Assembly (NCBI RefSeq): GCF_001695855.1
Contig: NZ_MBSS01000011.1
Coordinates: 62,001 to 126,000 of the forward strand
From: Ensifer sp. LC163
GTDB lineage: Bacteria; Pseudomonadota; Alphaproteobacteria; Rhizobiales; Rhizobiaceae
DNA: 64,000 nucleotides
Direction: 5' to 3'
Positions 8,584 to 17,434 of the stretch are shown piece after piece; position 1 is the first letter of the stretch; each line of letters opens with the position of its first letter. A model generated the notes under the pieces. That model saw nothing but the letters and a program-made list of their open reading frames with translations. It did no database searches and had not been told where the DNA came from. The position numbers and the translations under genes were made by a program.

Positions 8584-9858
8584 ATGTTCTACCAGCTCTA
8601 CGAACTGAACCATGCCATGATGGCGCCGTGGCGAACGGCGGCGGATGCCATGCGGCTTGCTTTCAGCAATCCGATGAACCCGATCTCGCACACCTATTTC
8701 GGCCGCGCGACAGCCGCTGGCCTCGAGGTTTTCGAACGATCGACGCGACGCTACGGTAAGCCGGAATTCGGCCTGCCTGAAACCCTGATCGACGGCCAGC
8801 CCGTTGGCGTTCATGAGCGCATCGTCTGGCGCGAGCCGTTCTGCAACCTGATCCATTTCGAGCGGGCTCTTCCCAAGGGCAGGGCGGCCGATTCGAAAGT
8901 GCTGATCGTTGCGCCGATGTCGGGCCACTATGCCACGCTGCTGCGTGGAACCGTGGAAGCCCTGCTTCCGCATTCCGATATCTACATCACCGACTGGATC
9001 GACGCGCGAATGGTTCCCTTGAGCGAGGGCACCTTCGATCTCGACGACTACATCGACTACATCATCCAGATGCTGCACTTCCTTGGGCCCGATACCCATG
9101 TCATCGGCGTCTGTCAGCCGGCCGTTCCGGTGCTTGCCGCTGCCGCCCTTATGGAAGCGGCGGACGATCCGCTGTCGCCGGCGTCGATGACGCTGATGGG
9201 TGGTCCAATCGATACCCGCATCAATCCGACGGGCGTCAACAAGCTGGCCGAGGAGCGACCGATCGAGTGGTTCCGCGACAATGTCATCATGCCGGTGCCG
9301 TGGCCGCAGCCGGGCTTCATGCGCATGGTCTATCCCGGCTTTCTGCAGCTCTCGGGTTTCATGTCGATGAATCTCGACCGGCACCTGATCGCCCACAAGG
9401 AATTCTTTGCCCATCTGGTGAAGAACGATGGCGACGCGGCCGAGAAGCATCGCGATTTCTATGACGAGTACCTTGCAGTGATGGATCTGACGGCAGAGTT
9501 CTACCTGCAGACCGTTCAGGTTGTCTTCATGCAGCACGCCTTGCCGAAGGGCGAGATGATGCATCGCGGTCGTCGTGTCGATACCACGGCGATCAAGAAG
9601 GTCGCCCTGCTGACGGTCGAAGGCGAGAACGACGACATTTCCGGCGTCGGTCAGACGAAGGCGGCGCAGACGATCTGCACCAACATTCCCGAGCATATGC
9701 GGATGCACTACATGCAGCCGGACGTCGGACATTATGGTGTGTTCAACGGCTCGCGTTTCCGCCGCGAGATCGCGCCGCGTATCGTCGCCTTCCAGCGCGA
9801 GCATGCCCGCCACGCAAAGCCGGTGACGCAGGTGATCAAGGGCGGAAAAACCGCCTGA
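8584..9858 (+). CDS. phaZ: Intracellular polyhydroxyalkanoate (PHB) depolymerase
   Basis: 424 residues starting MFYQLYELNHAMMAPWR, the typical start of intracellular PhaZ. An earlier in-frame start exists at 8551, but AAGGGG sits before 8584. It is an alpha/beta hydrolase with the nucleophile box GVCQPAVP, where the nucleophile is Cys177 rather than Ser, as in the Ralstonia-type intracellular depolymerases. An Asp in EGENDDISG and a His in DVGHYGVF complete the triad. It mobilises stored poly-3-hydroxybutyrate in the cytoplasm. The gene stands alone, followed by hairpins. Confidence 0.92.
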   Translation: MFYQLYELNHAMMAPWRTAADAMRLAFSNPMNPISHTYFGRATAAGLEVFERSTRRYGKPEFGLPETLIDGQPVGVHERIVWREPFCNLIHFERALPKGRAADSKVLIVAPMSGHYATLLRGTVEALLPHSDIYITDWIDARMVPLSEGTFDLDDYIDYIIQMLHFLGPDTHVIGVCQPAVPVLAAAALMEAADDPLSPASMTLMGGPIDTRINPTGVNKLAEERPIEWFRDNVIMPVPWPQPGFMRMVYPGFLQLSGFMSMNLDRHLIAHKEFFAHLVKNDGDAAEKHRDFYDEYLAVMDLTAEFYLQTVQVVFMQHALPKGEMMHRGRRVDTTAIKKVALLTVEGENDDISGVGQTKAAQTICTNIPEHMRMHYMQPDVGHYGVFNGSRFRREIAPRIVAFQREHARHAKPVTQVIKGGKTA

Positions 9859-9886
9859 TCCCGGCGAAAAGCAGGCTTTTGCCGGC
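9841..9886 (+). terminator. Tandem hairpins at the end of phaZ
   Basis: GGCGG-AAAAA-CCGCC (9841-9855) ends at the phaZ stop codon. It is followed by CCGGCGAAAAGC / GCTTTTGCCGG (9861-9884, one bulge). There is no long T run, so this may be an attenuating or stabilising structure rather than a strong intrinsic terminator. Confidence 0.4.
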
Positions 9887-10006
9887 GTAGGATCAAGGGT
9901 TTGTCCGATTCCGGGCACGGGTGTCTTGTAGTCGAAAGCGCGCCTTCCCACATCGTTTTCACCGGGCCGCGATGGGCGGCCCGGGTGATTGCGAGGAATC
10001 CTGAAG

Positions 10007-10435
10007 ATGAACCAATCTGCATTGATCCGTCCGGATTGGACGCCCGCGACCATTGCATTGATGGTGCTCGGTTTCGTGGTCTTCTGGCCGCTCGGCCTGG
10101 CCATGCTCGCCTACATTCTCTTCGGCGAGAAACTGAAAACGTTCAAGAAAGACGCCAACAGCTCGGTCGATAGCATGTGCTCCGCCTTCAAGCGCGGCAA
10201 TCGCGCCAACTGGACGCAGCATCATCGCACCGGCAACGTTGCCTTCGATGACTGGCGCGAAGCCGAGCTTGCCCGTCTCGACGAAGAGCGCCGCAAGCTC
10301 GATGAAATGCGCGAGGAATTCGATTCCTACGTGCGCGAGCTTCGCCGCGCCAAGGACCAGGAAGAGTTCGACCGCTTCATGCGCGAACGCCGCAACGGCG
10401 GTTCCGGGCCCGTTGCTCCGTTCGAGGCAAACTGA
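10007..10435 (+). CDS. DUF2852-family membrane protein
   Basis: 142 residues from the ATG at 10007, with GAGGA about 10 bases upstream. One hydrophobic segment (about residues 12-38, ATIALMVLGFVVFWPLGLAM) is followed by a charged, largely helical tail. The tail is rich in Glu/Arg (AELARLDEERRKLDEMREEF) and looks coiled-coil. This arrangement is the DUF2852 family, common in Rhizobiales and of unknown function. It probably sits in the inner membrane with a cytoplasmic tail. Not obviously part of an operon. Confidence 0.8.
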   Translation: MNQSALIRPDWTPATIALMVLGFVVFWPLGLAMLAYILFGEKLKTFKKDANSSVDSMCSAFKRGNRANWTQHHRTGNVAFDDWREAELARLDEERRKLDEMREEFDSYVRELRRAKDQEEFDRFMRERRNGGSGPVAPFEAN

Positions 10436-10446
10436 GTGACGAAATG

Positions 10447-10480
10447 GACATCCGGTGTTTCACATGAAACACCGGATGTC
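10447..10480. promoter_or_regulatory. parS-like site within a 34-bp near-perfect palindrome
   Basis: GACATCCGGTGTTTCA and TGAAACACCGGATGTC are exact 16-base inverted arms around CA. The centre, TGTTTCACATGAAACA (10456-10471), matches the bacterial parS consensus TGTTTCACGTGAAACA at 15 of 16 positions. It is intergenic. A hairpin terminator is the alternative, but no T run follows and the core match is to the ParB site. Two further sites at 36787 and 47546 strengthen the call. Confidence 0.6.
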
Positions 10481-10562
10481 GCGATCGGTCGCGCGGGGGC
10501 AGGTGTCTCTTGAGATGCGGAAACGCCGTAGCACGTCGCCGAGCATCGGCAATTTTCTGGAT

Positions 10563-10680
10563 CTAAAGCATGGCGCGCAAAAATGTGCAGCGGTTTTGCG
10601 ATAACGACATGCGAACGAACAAGCCTAAAGTGCGACAAGCGTATCTGAAAGATCGCGGCGCGCTTTAGGGAATTATGCAT
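10563..10680. repeat. Rhizobial intergenic repeat, diverged mosaic-type element
   Basis: The stretch has two parts. CTAAAGCATGGCGCGC leads into a stem-like segment, then CTAAAGTGCG...CGCGCTTTAG forms an imperfect inverted repeat (10625-10668). It ends GGAATTATGCA, the same end sequence as the elements at 37987 and 59667. This resembles the palindromic intergenic mosaic elements found in many copies in rhizobial genomes. The family name is from memory; the internal symmetry and shared end are seen here. Confidence 0.55.
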
Positions 10681-10716
10681 TAGCCGAAAAGGCCGCGAAT
10701 CGGATAGAAAGCCGTC

Positions 10717-11472
10717 ATGTTCCCTTCCTTCACGCGGCGGCGCATTCCCCCGGCTCCTGTCGACACGACCCGAGAAATCGAGGTCGCGGGCAAGATGCTT
10801 CCGCTGACCATCCGACAGAATTCGCGCGCCACACGAATGACGCTGCGCATCGAGCCCGGCGGTCGGGCACTGAAGCTGACGATCCCGCAAGGGCTGGCCG
10901 ATCGGGAGGTAACTGCCTTCCTCAACCGCCATCAAGGCTGGTTGATGACCAAGCTGGCGCGGTTCTCCGGCGAAAGCCAGTTGGAAGAGGGCGGCTCGAT
11001 CCTGATCCGCGGCGTCGCGCATCGGATCGAGCGAACTGGAAAAATCAGGGGTTTGACGGAAACGGTGATCGTCGGCGAGGACGCGATATTGCGCGTCAGC
11101 GGCGGCGAGGAACATCTGCGCCGGCGTATCGTCGATTTTCTCAAGAAGGAAGCGCGGCACGACCTCGACCGCCTCGTCGCGGTCTATGCCGGCCGGATCG
11201 GCCGGCGTCCAAAATCGCTGAGCCTGAAGGACACGCGCAGCCGCTGGGGCTCATGTTCGGCCGATGGCGCCCTGAGTTTCTCATGGCGTATCGTCATGGC
11301 CCCATCGAAGGTCATTGCCTATCTCGCCGCGCACGAAGTCGCGCATCTCCAGGAGATGAACCACGGGCCCGATTTCTGGGCGCTCTGCGAGAAGCTTTGT
11401 CCTGATACCAACGATGCCAAGCGCTGGCTGAGGCGCAACGGCACGATGCTGCACGCCATCGATTTCGACTGA
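10717..11472 (+). CDS. YgjP-like metallopeptidase (M48-type, DUF45)
   Basis: 251 residues. The C-terminal half carries the zinc-protease motif HEVAH near residue 207 (in YLAAHEVAHLQEMNHG). The third ligand His lies in NHGPDFW, and the family signature TRSRWGSCS lies shortly before. The N-terminal half is the beta-rich YgjP domain (ATRMTLRIEPGGRALKLTIP). Such proteins are annotated as SprT/YgjP-like hydrolases; the biological substrate is unknown. No operon partner: the next gene is on the opposite strand 15 bases away. Confidence 0.85.
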   Translation: MFPSFTRRRIPPAPVDTTREIEVAGKMLPLTIRQNSRATRMTLRIEPGGRALKLTIPQGLADREVTAFLNRHQGWLMTKLARFSGESQLEEGGSILIRGVAHRIERTGKIRGLTETVIVGEDAILRVSGGEEHLRRRIVDFLKKEARHDLDRLVAVYAGRIGRRPKSLSLKDTRSRWGSCSADGALSFSWRIVMAPSKVIAYLAAHEVAHLQEMNHGPDFWALCEKLCPDTNDAKRWLRRNGTMLHAIDFD

Positions 11473-11487
11473 ATTGTTTTTTTCGGA

Positions 11488-11688
11488 TCAGCCGCGGTTG
11501 CGGCCGGCGAGGGCCGCCTGAATCTTCTCGTCGGTCTTATACTGGCTGAGCGCATAGACCGACCAGATCGCCGCCGGCACCCAGCCGATCAGGGTCATCT
11601 GCAGAATGAGGCAGATGATGCCGGCAAAGGGTCGGCCGATGGTGAAGAACTGAAGCCAGGGCAGAATGAGGGCAAGCAGCAGACGCAT
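11488..11688 (-). CDS. YqaE/Pmp3-family small membrane protein
   Basis: 66 residues. Two hydrophobic segments (LLLALILPWLQFFTIG and FAGIICLILQMTLIGWVPA) with a conserved-type junction, then a short polar tail (YALSQYKTDEKIQAAL). This matches the Pmp3/YqaE proteolipid family, linked in yeast, plants and bacteria to membrane potential and salt or cold stress. The ATG at 11688 is used because GGAGAG precedes it. It is divergent from trpF, whose coding start is 131 bases away. Confidence 0.8.
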   Translation of the reverse strand: MRLLLALILPWLQFFTIGRPFAGIICLILQMTLIGWVPAAIWSVYALSQYKTDEKIQAALAGRNRG

Positions 11689-11819
11689 TCGTCTCTCCGT
11701 TGTGATAGAATGCATATGGTGAGCGTACGCGGGCACCGCAATGCAGCACCCTCGGGACGACGGTGCGCAGGGTGGTTTTTGGCTCGACTCCAGCGACATT
11801 TCATGCAAGGTCGCTTCTC

Positions 11820-12494
11820 ATGAAAACCGAAGTGAAGATATGCGGGCTGAAGACCGCGGAAGCGGTGGATCGGGCTGTGGCGCTGGGCGCATCGCACACG
11901 GGCTTCATCTTTTTCCCGAAGAGCCCGCGCAACCTGGAACCCGATGACGCCGGCCGCCTCGCGGACCGGATACGCGGCCAGGCAAAGATCGTCGCCGTGA
12001 CCGTCAATGCCGACAATGACGATCTCGATGAGATCGTCGCCACTCTCAATCCGGACATTCTGCAGCTGCATGGCAGCGAGACGCCGGACAGGGTACTCAC
12101 CGTCAAGGCGGTCTATGGCCTTCCTGTCATGAAGGCGCTGTCGATCCGCGACGCCGGCGATCTGGAAAAGGTCGAGCCCTATGTCGGGATTGCCGACCGG
12201 TTTCTGTTTGATGCCAAGCCCCCGGCGGGATCGGAATTGCCCGGCGGCAACGGCGTCTCCTTCGACTGGAAGCTGCTCGATGCGCTTGACGGCAGCGTCG
12301 ATTACATGCTTTCCGGTGGTTTGAACGTGAACAACATCGGTGAGGCCCTGGCGCAGACGCGCGCCCGCGCCATCGATATTTCCTCCGGCGTCGAGAGCGC
12401 GCCGGGCGTCAAGGATCTGAAGCTCATGGAATCGTTTTTCGATGCCGTTCGCCAGGCGGAGGCGGTTACGGCGCGGTCAGGGAGCAAGACGTGA
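11820..12494 (+). CDS. trpF: Phosphoribosylanthranilate isomerase
   Basis: 224 residues from the ATG at 11820 ([11 protein letters not shown], the family's usual start). It is a TIM barrel with the KICGLKT strand carrying the catalytic Cys. [24 protein letters not shown] and [10 protein letters not shown] follow at the expected phosphate-binding positions. It isomerises N-(5-phosphoribosyl)anthranilate in tryptophan synthesis. It overlaps the trpB start (GTGA) by 4 bases, so the two are translationally coupled. An earlier in-frame start at 11763 is unlikely. Confidence 0.97.
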   Translation: MKTEVKICGLKTAEAVDRAVALGASHTGFIFFPKSPRNLEPDDAGRLADRIRGQAKIVAVTVNADNDDLDEIVATLNPDILQLHGSETPDRVLTVKAVYGLPVMKALSIRDAGDLEKVEPYVGIADRFLFDAKPPAGSELPGGNGVSFDWKLLDALDGSVDYMLSGGLNVNNIGEALAQTRARAIDISSGVESAPGVKDLKLMESFFDAVRQAEAVTARSGSKT

Positions 12495-13711
12495 ACGAGG
12501 CGCCAAAACTGAACTCCTTCCGGGCGGGCCCTGACGAAGACGGCCGTTTCGGCATTTTCGGTGGCCGCTTCGTTGCCGAAACTCTGATGCCCTTGATCCT
12601 CGACCTACAGGACGAGTGGGACAAGGCAAAGAACGATCCGGCCTTCAAGGCGGAGCTCGACAATCTCGGCGCGCATTATATCGGCCGCCCGAGCCCGCTC
12701 TATTTCGCCGAGCGGCTGACGGCTGAACTTGGCGGCGCCAAGATCTATTTCAAGCGCGAGGAGCTGAACCACACCGGTTCGCACAAGATCAACAATTGCA
12801 TCGGCCAGATCCTGCTTGCCAAGCGCATGGGCAAGACGCGCATCATCGCCGAAACCGGCGCCGGCCAGCACGGCGTGGCCTCGGCCACTGTCGCCGCGCG
12901 CTTCGGCCTGCCTTGCGTCGTTTACATGGGCGCGACCGACGTCGAGCGCCAGGCGCCGAACGTCTTCCGCATGAAGCTTCTCGGCGCCGAGGTGAAGCCG
13001 GTCACCGCCGGCAACGGCACGCTCAAGGACGCGATGAATGAAGCGCTGCGCGACTGGGTCACTAATGTCGACAACACCTACTACCTGATCGGCACGGCTG
13101 CCGGGCCGCATCCCTATCCGGAAATGGTTCGCGATTTTCAGGCGGTCATCGGCCAGGAGGCGAAGGACCAGATGCTTGCCGCTGAAGGCCGGCTTCCCGA
13201 TCTCGTCGTTGCCGCCGTCGGCGGCGGTTCAAATGCGATCGGCATCTTCCATTCGTTCCTTGACGACGAAGACGTGAAGATCGTCGGCGTCGAGGCTGGC
13301 GGCAAGGGGCTCGAAGGCGACGAGCATTGCGCGTCGATCACCGCCGGTTCGCCGGGCGTGCTCCACGGTAACCGCACCTACCTGCTGCAGGACGGCGACG
13401 GCCAGATCAAGGAAGGCCATTCGATTTCGGCCGGCCTCGACTATCCCGGCATCGGCCCGGAACACTCCTGGCTCAACGATGTCGGCCGCGTCGAATATGT
13501 GCCGATCATGGACCACGAGGCGCTGGAGGCATTCCAGGTGCTGACCCGTCTTGAAGGCATCATCCCGGCGCTGGAGCCCTCGCACGCCTTGGCCGAGGTC
13601 ATCAAGCGCGCACCGAAGATGGGCAAGGACGAGATCATCCTGATGAATCTGTCCGGTCGCGGCGACAAGGACATCTTCACCGTCGGCAAGATTCTGGGTA
13701 TGGGGCTATAA
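12491..13711 (+). CDS. trpB: Tryptophan synthase beta chain
   Basis: 406 residues, PLP-dependent. The cofactor lysine is in HTGSHKINN (about residue 96). The glycine-rich phosphate loop is in [13 protein letters not shown], and the C-terminal NLSGRGDKD is typical. It joins indole from the alpha subunit with serine. GTG start with GGAG 7 bases before it. It overlaps trpF and is followed after 5 bases by trpA. Confidence 0.98.
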   Translation: MNEAPKLNSFRAGPDEDGRFGIFGGRFVAETLMPLILDLQDEWDKAKNDPAFKAELDNLGAHYIGRPSPLYFAERLTAELGGAKIYFKREELNHTGSHKINNCIGQILLAKRMGKTRIIAETGAGQHGVASATVAARFGLPCVVYMGATDVERQAPNVFRMKLLGAEVKPVTAGNGTLKDAMNEALRDWVTNVDNTYYLIGTAAGPHPYPEMVRDFQAVIGQEAKDQMLAAEGRLPDLVVAAVGGGSNAIGIFHSFLDDEDVKIVGVEAGGKGLEGDEHCASITAGSPGVLHGNRTYLLQDGDGQIKEGHSISAGLDYPGIGPEHSWLNDVGRVEYVPIMDHEALEAFQVLTRLEGIIPALEPSHALAEVIKRAPKMGKDEIILMNLSGRGDKDIFTVGKILGMGL

Positions 13712-13716
13712 CGATC

Positions 13717-14556
13717 ATGACCGCACGCATGGACAGAAAGTTCGCCGATGTGGCGTCGGAAGGACGCCCGGTCCTTGTCACCTATTTCATGGGTGGCGAC
13801 CCCGATTTCGAAACGTCCCTTTCCATCATGAAGGCGCTGCCGAAGGCCGGTGCCGACGTCATCGAACTCGGCATGCCGTTTTCAGACCCGATGGCCGACG
13901 GACCGGCGATCCAGCTTGCCGGCCAGCGTTCGCTGAAGGGCGGCCAGACGTTGGCAAAGACGCTCGAGATCGCCCGCCGTTTTCGCGAGGAAGACCAGCG
14001 CACGCCGATCGTGCTGATGGGCTACTACAATCCGATCTACATCTATGGCGTCGATCGCTTCCTCACGGCTGCGCTGGACGCGGGCATCGACGGACTGATC
14101 GTTGTCGATCTGCCGCCGGAGATGGACGATGAGCTCTGCATCCCCGCGCTGCAGAAGGGCATCAGCTTCATTCGCCTGGCGACGCCGACGACGGATGACC
14201 GTCGTCTGCCGAAGGTTCTCGAAAATACCTCGGGCTTCGTGTATTACGTCTCGATGAACGGCATCACGGGCTCGGCGCTGCCGGATCCGTCGTTGATTGC
14301 CGGCGCGGTAGAGCGCATCAAGACCCATACGAAACTGCCGGTCTGCGTCGGGTTCGGCGTCAAGACGGCGGAACATGCAAGAGCCATCGGTGCATCGGCC
14401 GATGGCGTCGTCGTCGGTACGGCGATCGTCAATCAGATCGCGTCGAGCCTGACCGAAGAGGGCAAGGCAACGGACGCGACGGTACCGGGTGTCGAAGCGC
14501 TGGTAAGGGGCCTTTCGGCTGGCGTGCGGTCCGCACGGCTCGCCGCAGCCGAATAA
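13717..14556 (+). CDS. trpA: Tryptophan synthase alpha chain
   Basis: 279 residues, a TIM barrel. Catalytic Glu is in [11 protein letters not shown], and Asp in the same block (DPMADGP). The phosphate-binding loops [11 protein letters not shown] and [11 protein letters not shown] are present. It cleaves indole-3-glycerol phosphate to indole, channelled to TrpB. It begins 5 bases after trpB. accD follows after 50 bases, giving the trpFBA-accD-folC order usual in alphaproteobacteria. Confidence 0.98.
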   Translation: MTARMDRKFADVASEGRPVLVTYFMGGDPDFETSLSIMKALPKAGADVIELGMPFSDPMADGPAIQLAGQRSLKGGQTLAKTLEIARRFREEDQRTPIVLMGYYNPIYIYGVDRFLTAALDAGIDGLIVVDLPPEMDDELCIPALQKGISFIRLATPTTDDRRLPKVLENTSGFVYYVSMNGITGSALPDPSLIAGAVERIKTHTKLPVCVGFGVKTAEHARAIGASADGVVVGTAIVNQIASSLTEEGKATDATVPGVEALVRGLSAGVRSARLAAAE

Positions 14557-14606
14557 TTGCCTATATTAGCGCGCACAACCCGAAGAAAATCTTCAGGAGT
14601 CTATAA

Positions 14607-15524
14607 GTGAACTGGATCACAAACTACGTTCGGCCGAAAATCAATTCGATGCTGGGCCGCAGGGAAGTTCCGGAAAATCTCTGGATCAAGTGCCCCGAAA
14701 CCGGCGAGATGGTGTACCACCGCGATCTCGAGGAAAACAAATGGGTCATCCCGCAGTCTGGCTTCCATATGAAGATGCCGGCCAAGGCGCGACTGAAGGA
14801 TCTGTTCGACGGTGGTATCTACGAGGCCCTGCCGCAGCCGAAGGTGGCGCAGGACCCGTTGAAGTTCCGCGATTCCAAGAAATATGCCGACCGGCTTCGT
14901 GACAGCCGCACCAAGACCGAGCTGGAAGACACGATCGTGGCCGGCGTCGGTCGCGTCCAGGGCGTCAAGCTCGTCGGCGTGGTGCATGAGTTCAACTTCA
15001 TCGGCGGTTCGCTCGGCATGGCCGCAGGCGAGGCGATCGTGAAGGCCTTCGAGAAGGCGATTGCGGAGAAGTGCCCGCTGGTCATCTTCCCGGCCTCCGG
15101 TGGCGCTCGCATGCAGGAAGGCATCCTGTCGCTGATGCAGCTGCCGCGCACGACCGTTGCGGTCAACATGCTCAAGGAAGCCGGCCTTCCCTATATCGTC
15201 GTGCTGACGAACCCGACGACCGGTGGTGTGACCGCCTCCTACGCCATGCTCGGCGACATTCATCTGGCTGAGCCCGGCGCCGAAATCGGCTTTGCCGGCA
15301 AGCGCGTGATCGAGCAGACGCTGCGCGAGAAGCTGCCGGAAGGCTTCCAGACGTCGGAATACCTGCTGGAACACGGCATGGTCGACATGGTCGTCAAGCG
15401 TCATGACATTCCGTCGACGCTGGCCCGTGTGCTGAAGATCCTGATGAAGAAGCCGGCCGATGCGGTAAAGCTCAACGGCGGCGGTGCGGAACCAGCGGCT
15501 CTGCCGGTTGCGGCAAGCGCATAG
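14607..15524 (+). CDS. accD: Acetyl-CoA carboxylase carboxyltransferase subunit beta
   Basis: 305 residues; GTG start with AGGAG upstream. The crotonase-like carboxyltransferase core is clear: [33 protein letters not shown] and [16 protein letters not shown]. It transfers carboxyl from biotin to acetyl-CoA with AccA in fatty-acid synthesis. Oddity: the N-terminal zinc ribbon that has four cysteines in E. coli is reduced. Only one (in [12 protein letters not shown]) remains; the other positions read Thr, Ile and Ser. I believe this is usual for Rhizobiales, but it means no zinc site of the classical kind. Confidence 0.97.
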   Translation: MNWITNYVRPKINSMLGRREVPENLWIKCPETGEMVYHRDLEENKWVIPQSGFHMKMPAKARLKDLFDGGIYEALPQPKVAQDPLKFRDSKKYADRLRDSRTKTELEDTIVAGVGRVQGVKLVGVVHEFNFIGGSLGMAAGEAIVKAFEKAIAEKCPLVIFPASGGARMQEGILSLMQLPRTTVAVNMLKEAGLPYIVVLTNPTTGGVTASYAMLGDIHLAEPGAEIGFAGKRVIEQTLREKLPEGFQTSEYLLEHGMVDMVVKRHDIPSTLARVLKILMKKPADAVKLNGGGAEPAALPVAASA

Positions 15525-15551
15525 CATACGATTCTATCGGGGCAGGGCGAG

Positions 15552-16895
15552 ATGACAGCGGTGGAAGCCAGCGAAGCAGGCTACGAGATCGAAAAACTCC
15601 TTGCCTTGCATCCGAAAGGCTTCGACCTGTCGTTGGACAGGATAACCCGGCTTCTGGCCGCGCTCGGCAATCCGCAGGAGCGCCTGCCGCCGATCATCCA
15701 CGTGGCCGGCACCAACGGCAAGGGCTCGGTCACCGCCTTCTCGCGGGCGGTGCTTGAGGCGGCGGGCTTGAGCGCTCACGTCCACACCTCTCCCCATCTG
15801 GTCAACTGGCACGAGCGCTACCGGCTCGGCGTCAAGGGCGGCAAGGGCAAGCTCGTCAGCGATCCCGTGCTTGCCGATGCGGTTCGACGCGTCGCGGAAG
15901 CCAATGGCGGCGAGAAGATCACCGTCTTCGAGATCCTGACCGCCGTCACCTTCGTCCTTTTTGCCGAACACCCGGCAGATGTCGCAATCATCGAGGTCGG
16001 TCTCGGTGGCCGCTTCGACGCGACCAACGTCATAGCCCGGCCGGCCGTCTCCGTGATAATGCCGATCTCGCTCGACCACCAGGCCTATCTCGGCGACCGC
16101 GTCGAGCTGATCGCGGCGGAAAAAGCCGGGATCATGAAGCGCGGCTGCCCCGTCGTCATCGGCCAGCAGGAAGAGGAGGGTGTCCGCGACGTCCTGACCT
16201 CGACCGCCGAGCGTCTCGGCTGTCCGACGTCCGTCTACGGTCAGGACTTCATGGCGCATGAGGAATTCGGCCGCCTTGTCTACCAGGACGAGCAGGGTCT
16301 GTCTGACCTTCCCTTGCCGAAGCTGCCCGGTCGGCACCAGTATGCCAATGCTGCCGCGGCCATTCGCGCCGTCAGGGCGGCCGGTTTCGACGTGCCGGAT
16401 GCGGCCATCGAGCGCGGCGTTGCCGGGGTCGAGTGGCCCGGGCGCCTGCAGCGTCTTGGCAGCGGCAAACTTGCCCACTACGGCCCGCAGGATGCGGAGA
16501 TCTGGGTCGATGGCGGGCACAATCCCGGTGCCGGCCTGGTAATTGCCGAAGCGATGGCGAATTTCGAAGAGCGGGAGTCCCGCCCGCTGTTCCTGATCAT
16601 CGGCATGATCAACACCAAGGATCCGCTCGGTTACTTCCGCGCCTTCCTCGATCTTGCCGAACAGGTCTTCACCGTGCCGATCCGTGGCTCTGATGCAGGG
16701 CTCGATCCCGTGGCCTTGGCGCAGGATGCGGCCTCGGTCGGTTTCGAGGCGTCGGCCGTATCATCGGTGGCCGAAGCATTGACGGTCATTGCCAATCTGG
16801 TCGACGAAGACCCGGTGCCGCCACGCATCCTGATCGGCGGTTCGCTCTATCTCGTCGGCGACGTACTTGCCGACAACGGCACTCCACCGAAGTGA
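15552..16895 (+). CDS. folC: Folylpolyglutamate synthase / dihydrofolate synthase
   Basis: 447 residues. Mur-ligase fold with ATP loop HVAGTNGKGSVTAFSRAVL near residue 52 and the substrate-binding LGGRFDATNV. The C-terminal domain contains WVDGGHNPGAG. It makes dihydrofolate from dihydropteroate and adds glutamates to folates. It follows accD by 27 bases with GGGGCAGGGCGAG before the ATG and closes the trp-acc-fol gene series. It converges on trxA, with a terminator in the gap. Confidence 0.95.
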   Translation: MTAVEASEAGYEIEKLLALHPKGFDLSLDRITRLLAALGNPQERLPPIIHVAGTNGKGSVTAFSRAVLEAAGLSAHVHTSPHLVNWHERYRLGVKGGKGKLVSDPVLADAVRRVAEANGGEKITVFEILTAVTFVLFAEHPADVAIIEVGLGGRFDATNVIARPAVSVIMPISLDHQAYLGDRVELIAAEKAGIMKRGCPVVIGQQEEEGVRDVLTSTAERLGCPTSVYGQDFMAHEEFGRLVYQDEQGLSDLPLPKLPGRHQYANAAAAIRAVRAAGFDVPDAAIERGVAGVEWPGRLQRLGSGKLAHYGPQDAEIWVDGGHNPGAGLVIAEAMANFEERESRPLFLIIGMINTKDPLGYFRAFLDLAEQVFTVPIRGSDAGLDPVALAQDAASVGFEASAVSSVAEALTVIANLVDEDPVPPRILIGGSLYLVGDVLADNGTPPK

Positions 16896-16975
16896 TCGGG
16901 CACCCGTGTCGGGCATCGCATTGATCGTTGCAGCACGACATTCTCGCTGAATCTACCGGGCAGTCTTCAAGGCAA

Positions 16976-17000
16976 GAAAAAAGCCCGGCAAGCCGGGCTT
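16976..17000 (-). terminator. Intrinsic terminator of trxA (may also serve folC)
   Basis: AAGCCCGGC-AA-GCCGGGCTT is a perfect 9-base stem. On the minus strand it is followed by a run of T (the A run at 16976-16982), as expected for the end of trxA. It lies in the convergent folC-trxA gap. Confidence 0.85.
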
Positions 17001-17024
17001 TGAAGTCGCTTCGATAGGATTGCC

Positions 17025-17348
17025 TTAAGCGGACGCAGTCGAAATCCAGGACGTCAGAGCCGTCTTCGGAGCAGCGCCAACCTTGATGTCGGCAACTTCA
17101 CCAGCCTTGAACATCGCAAGCGTCGGGATCGAGCGCACGCCATACTGCGCGGCCAGTTCCGGGTTCTCGTCGATGTTCAGCTTCACGACCTTGACCTTGC
17201 CGGCGAACTCGTTGGAGATTTCCTCAAGGCTCGGCGCGATCATTTTGCACGGGCCGCACCATTCAGCCCAGAAATCGACAACCACCGGCTCGGCGGCGTT
17301 CAGCACTTCCTGCTGAAAATTGGATGTATCGACTTTTACAGTAGCCAT
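17025..17348 (-). CDS. trxA: Thioredoxin 1
   Basis: 107 residues, the normal size of thioredoxin 1. Active site WCGPCK with Cys31 and Cys34. The buried Asp is in VVVDFWAEW, and the cis-Pro loop is in RSIPTL. It is the general cytoplasmic disulfide reductant. It is the last gene of the minus-strand series, 86 bases after the addA stop, with GGAGC before the ATG and a terminator behind it. Confidence 0.97.
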   Translation of the reverse strand: MATVKVDTSNFQQEVLNAAEPVVVDFWAEWCGPCKMIAPSLEEISNEFAGKVKVVKLNIDENPELAAQYGVRSIPTLAMFKAGEVADIKVGAAPKTALTSWISTASA

Positions 17349-17434
17349 CGGCTGCTCCTTGCGTTCGAAATGTCGGTGTCCAGATGTTGTGTCTCATTTG
17401 AGACCGTCCCGCTGGATTTTCAATATCGGGTATC

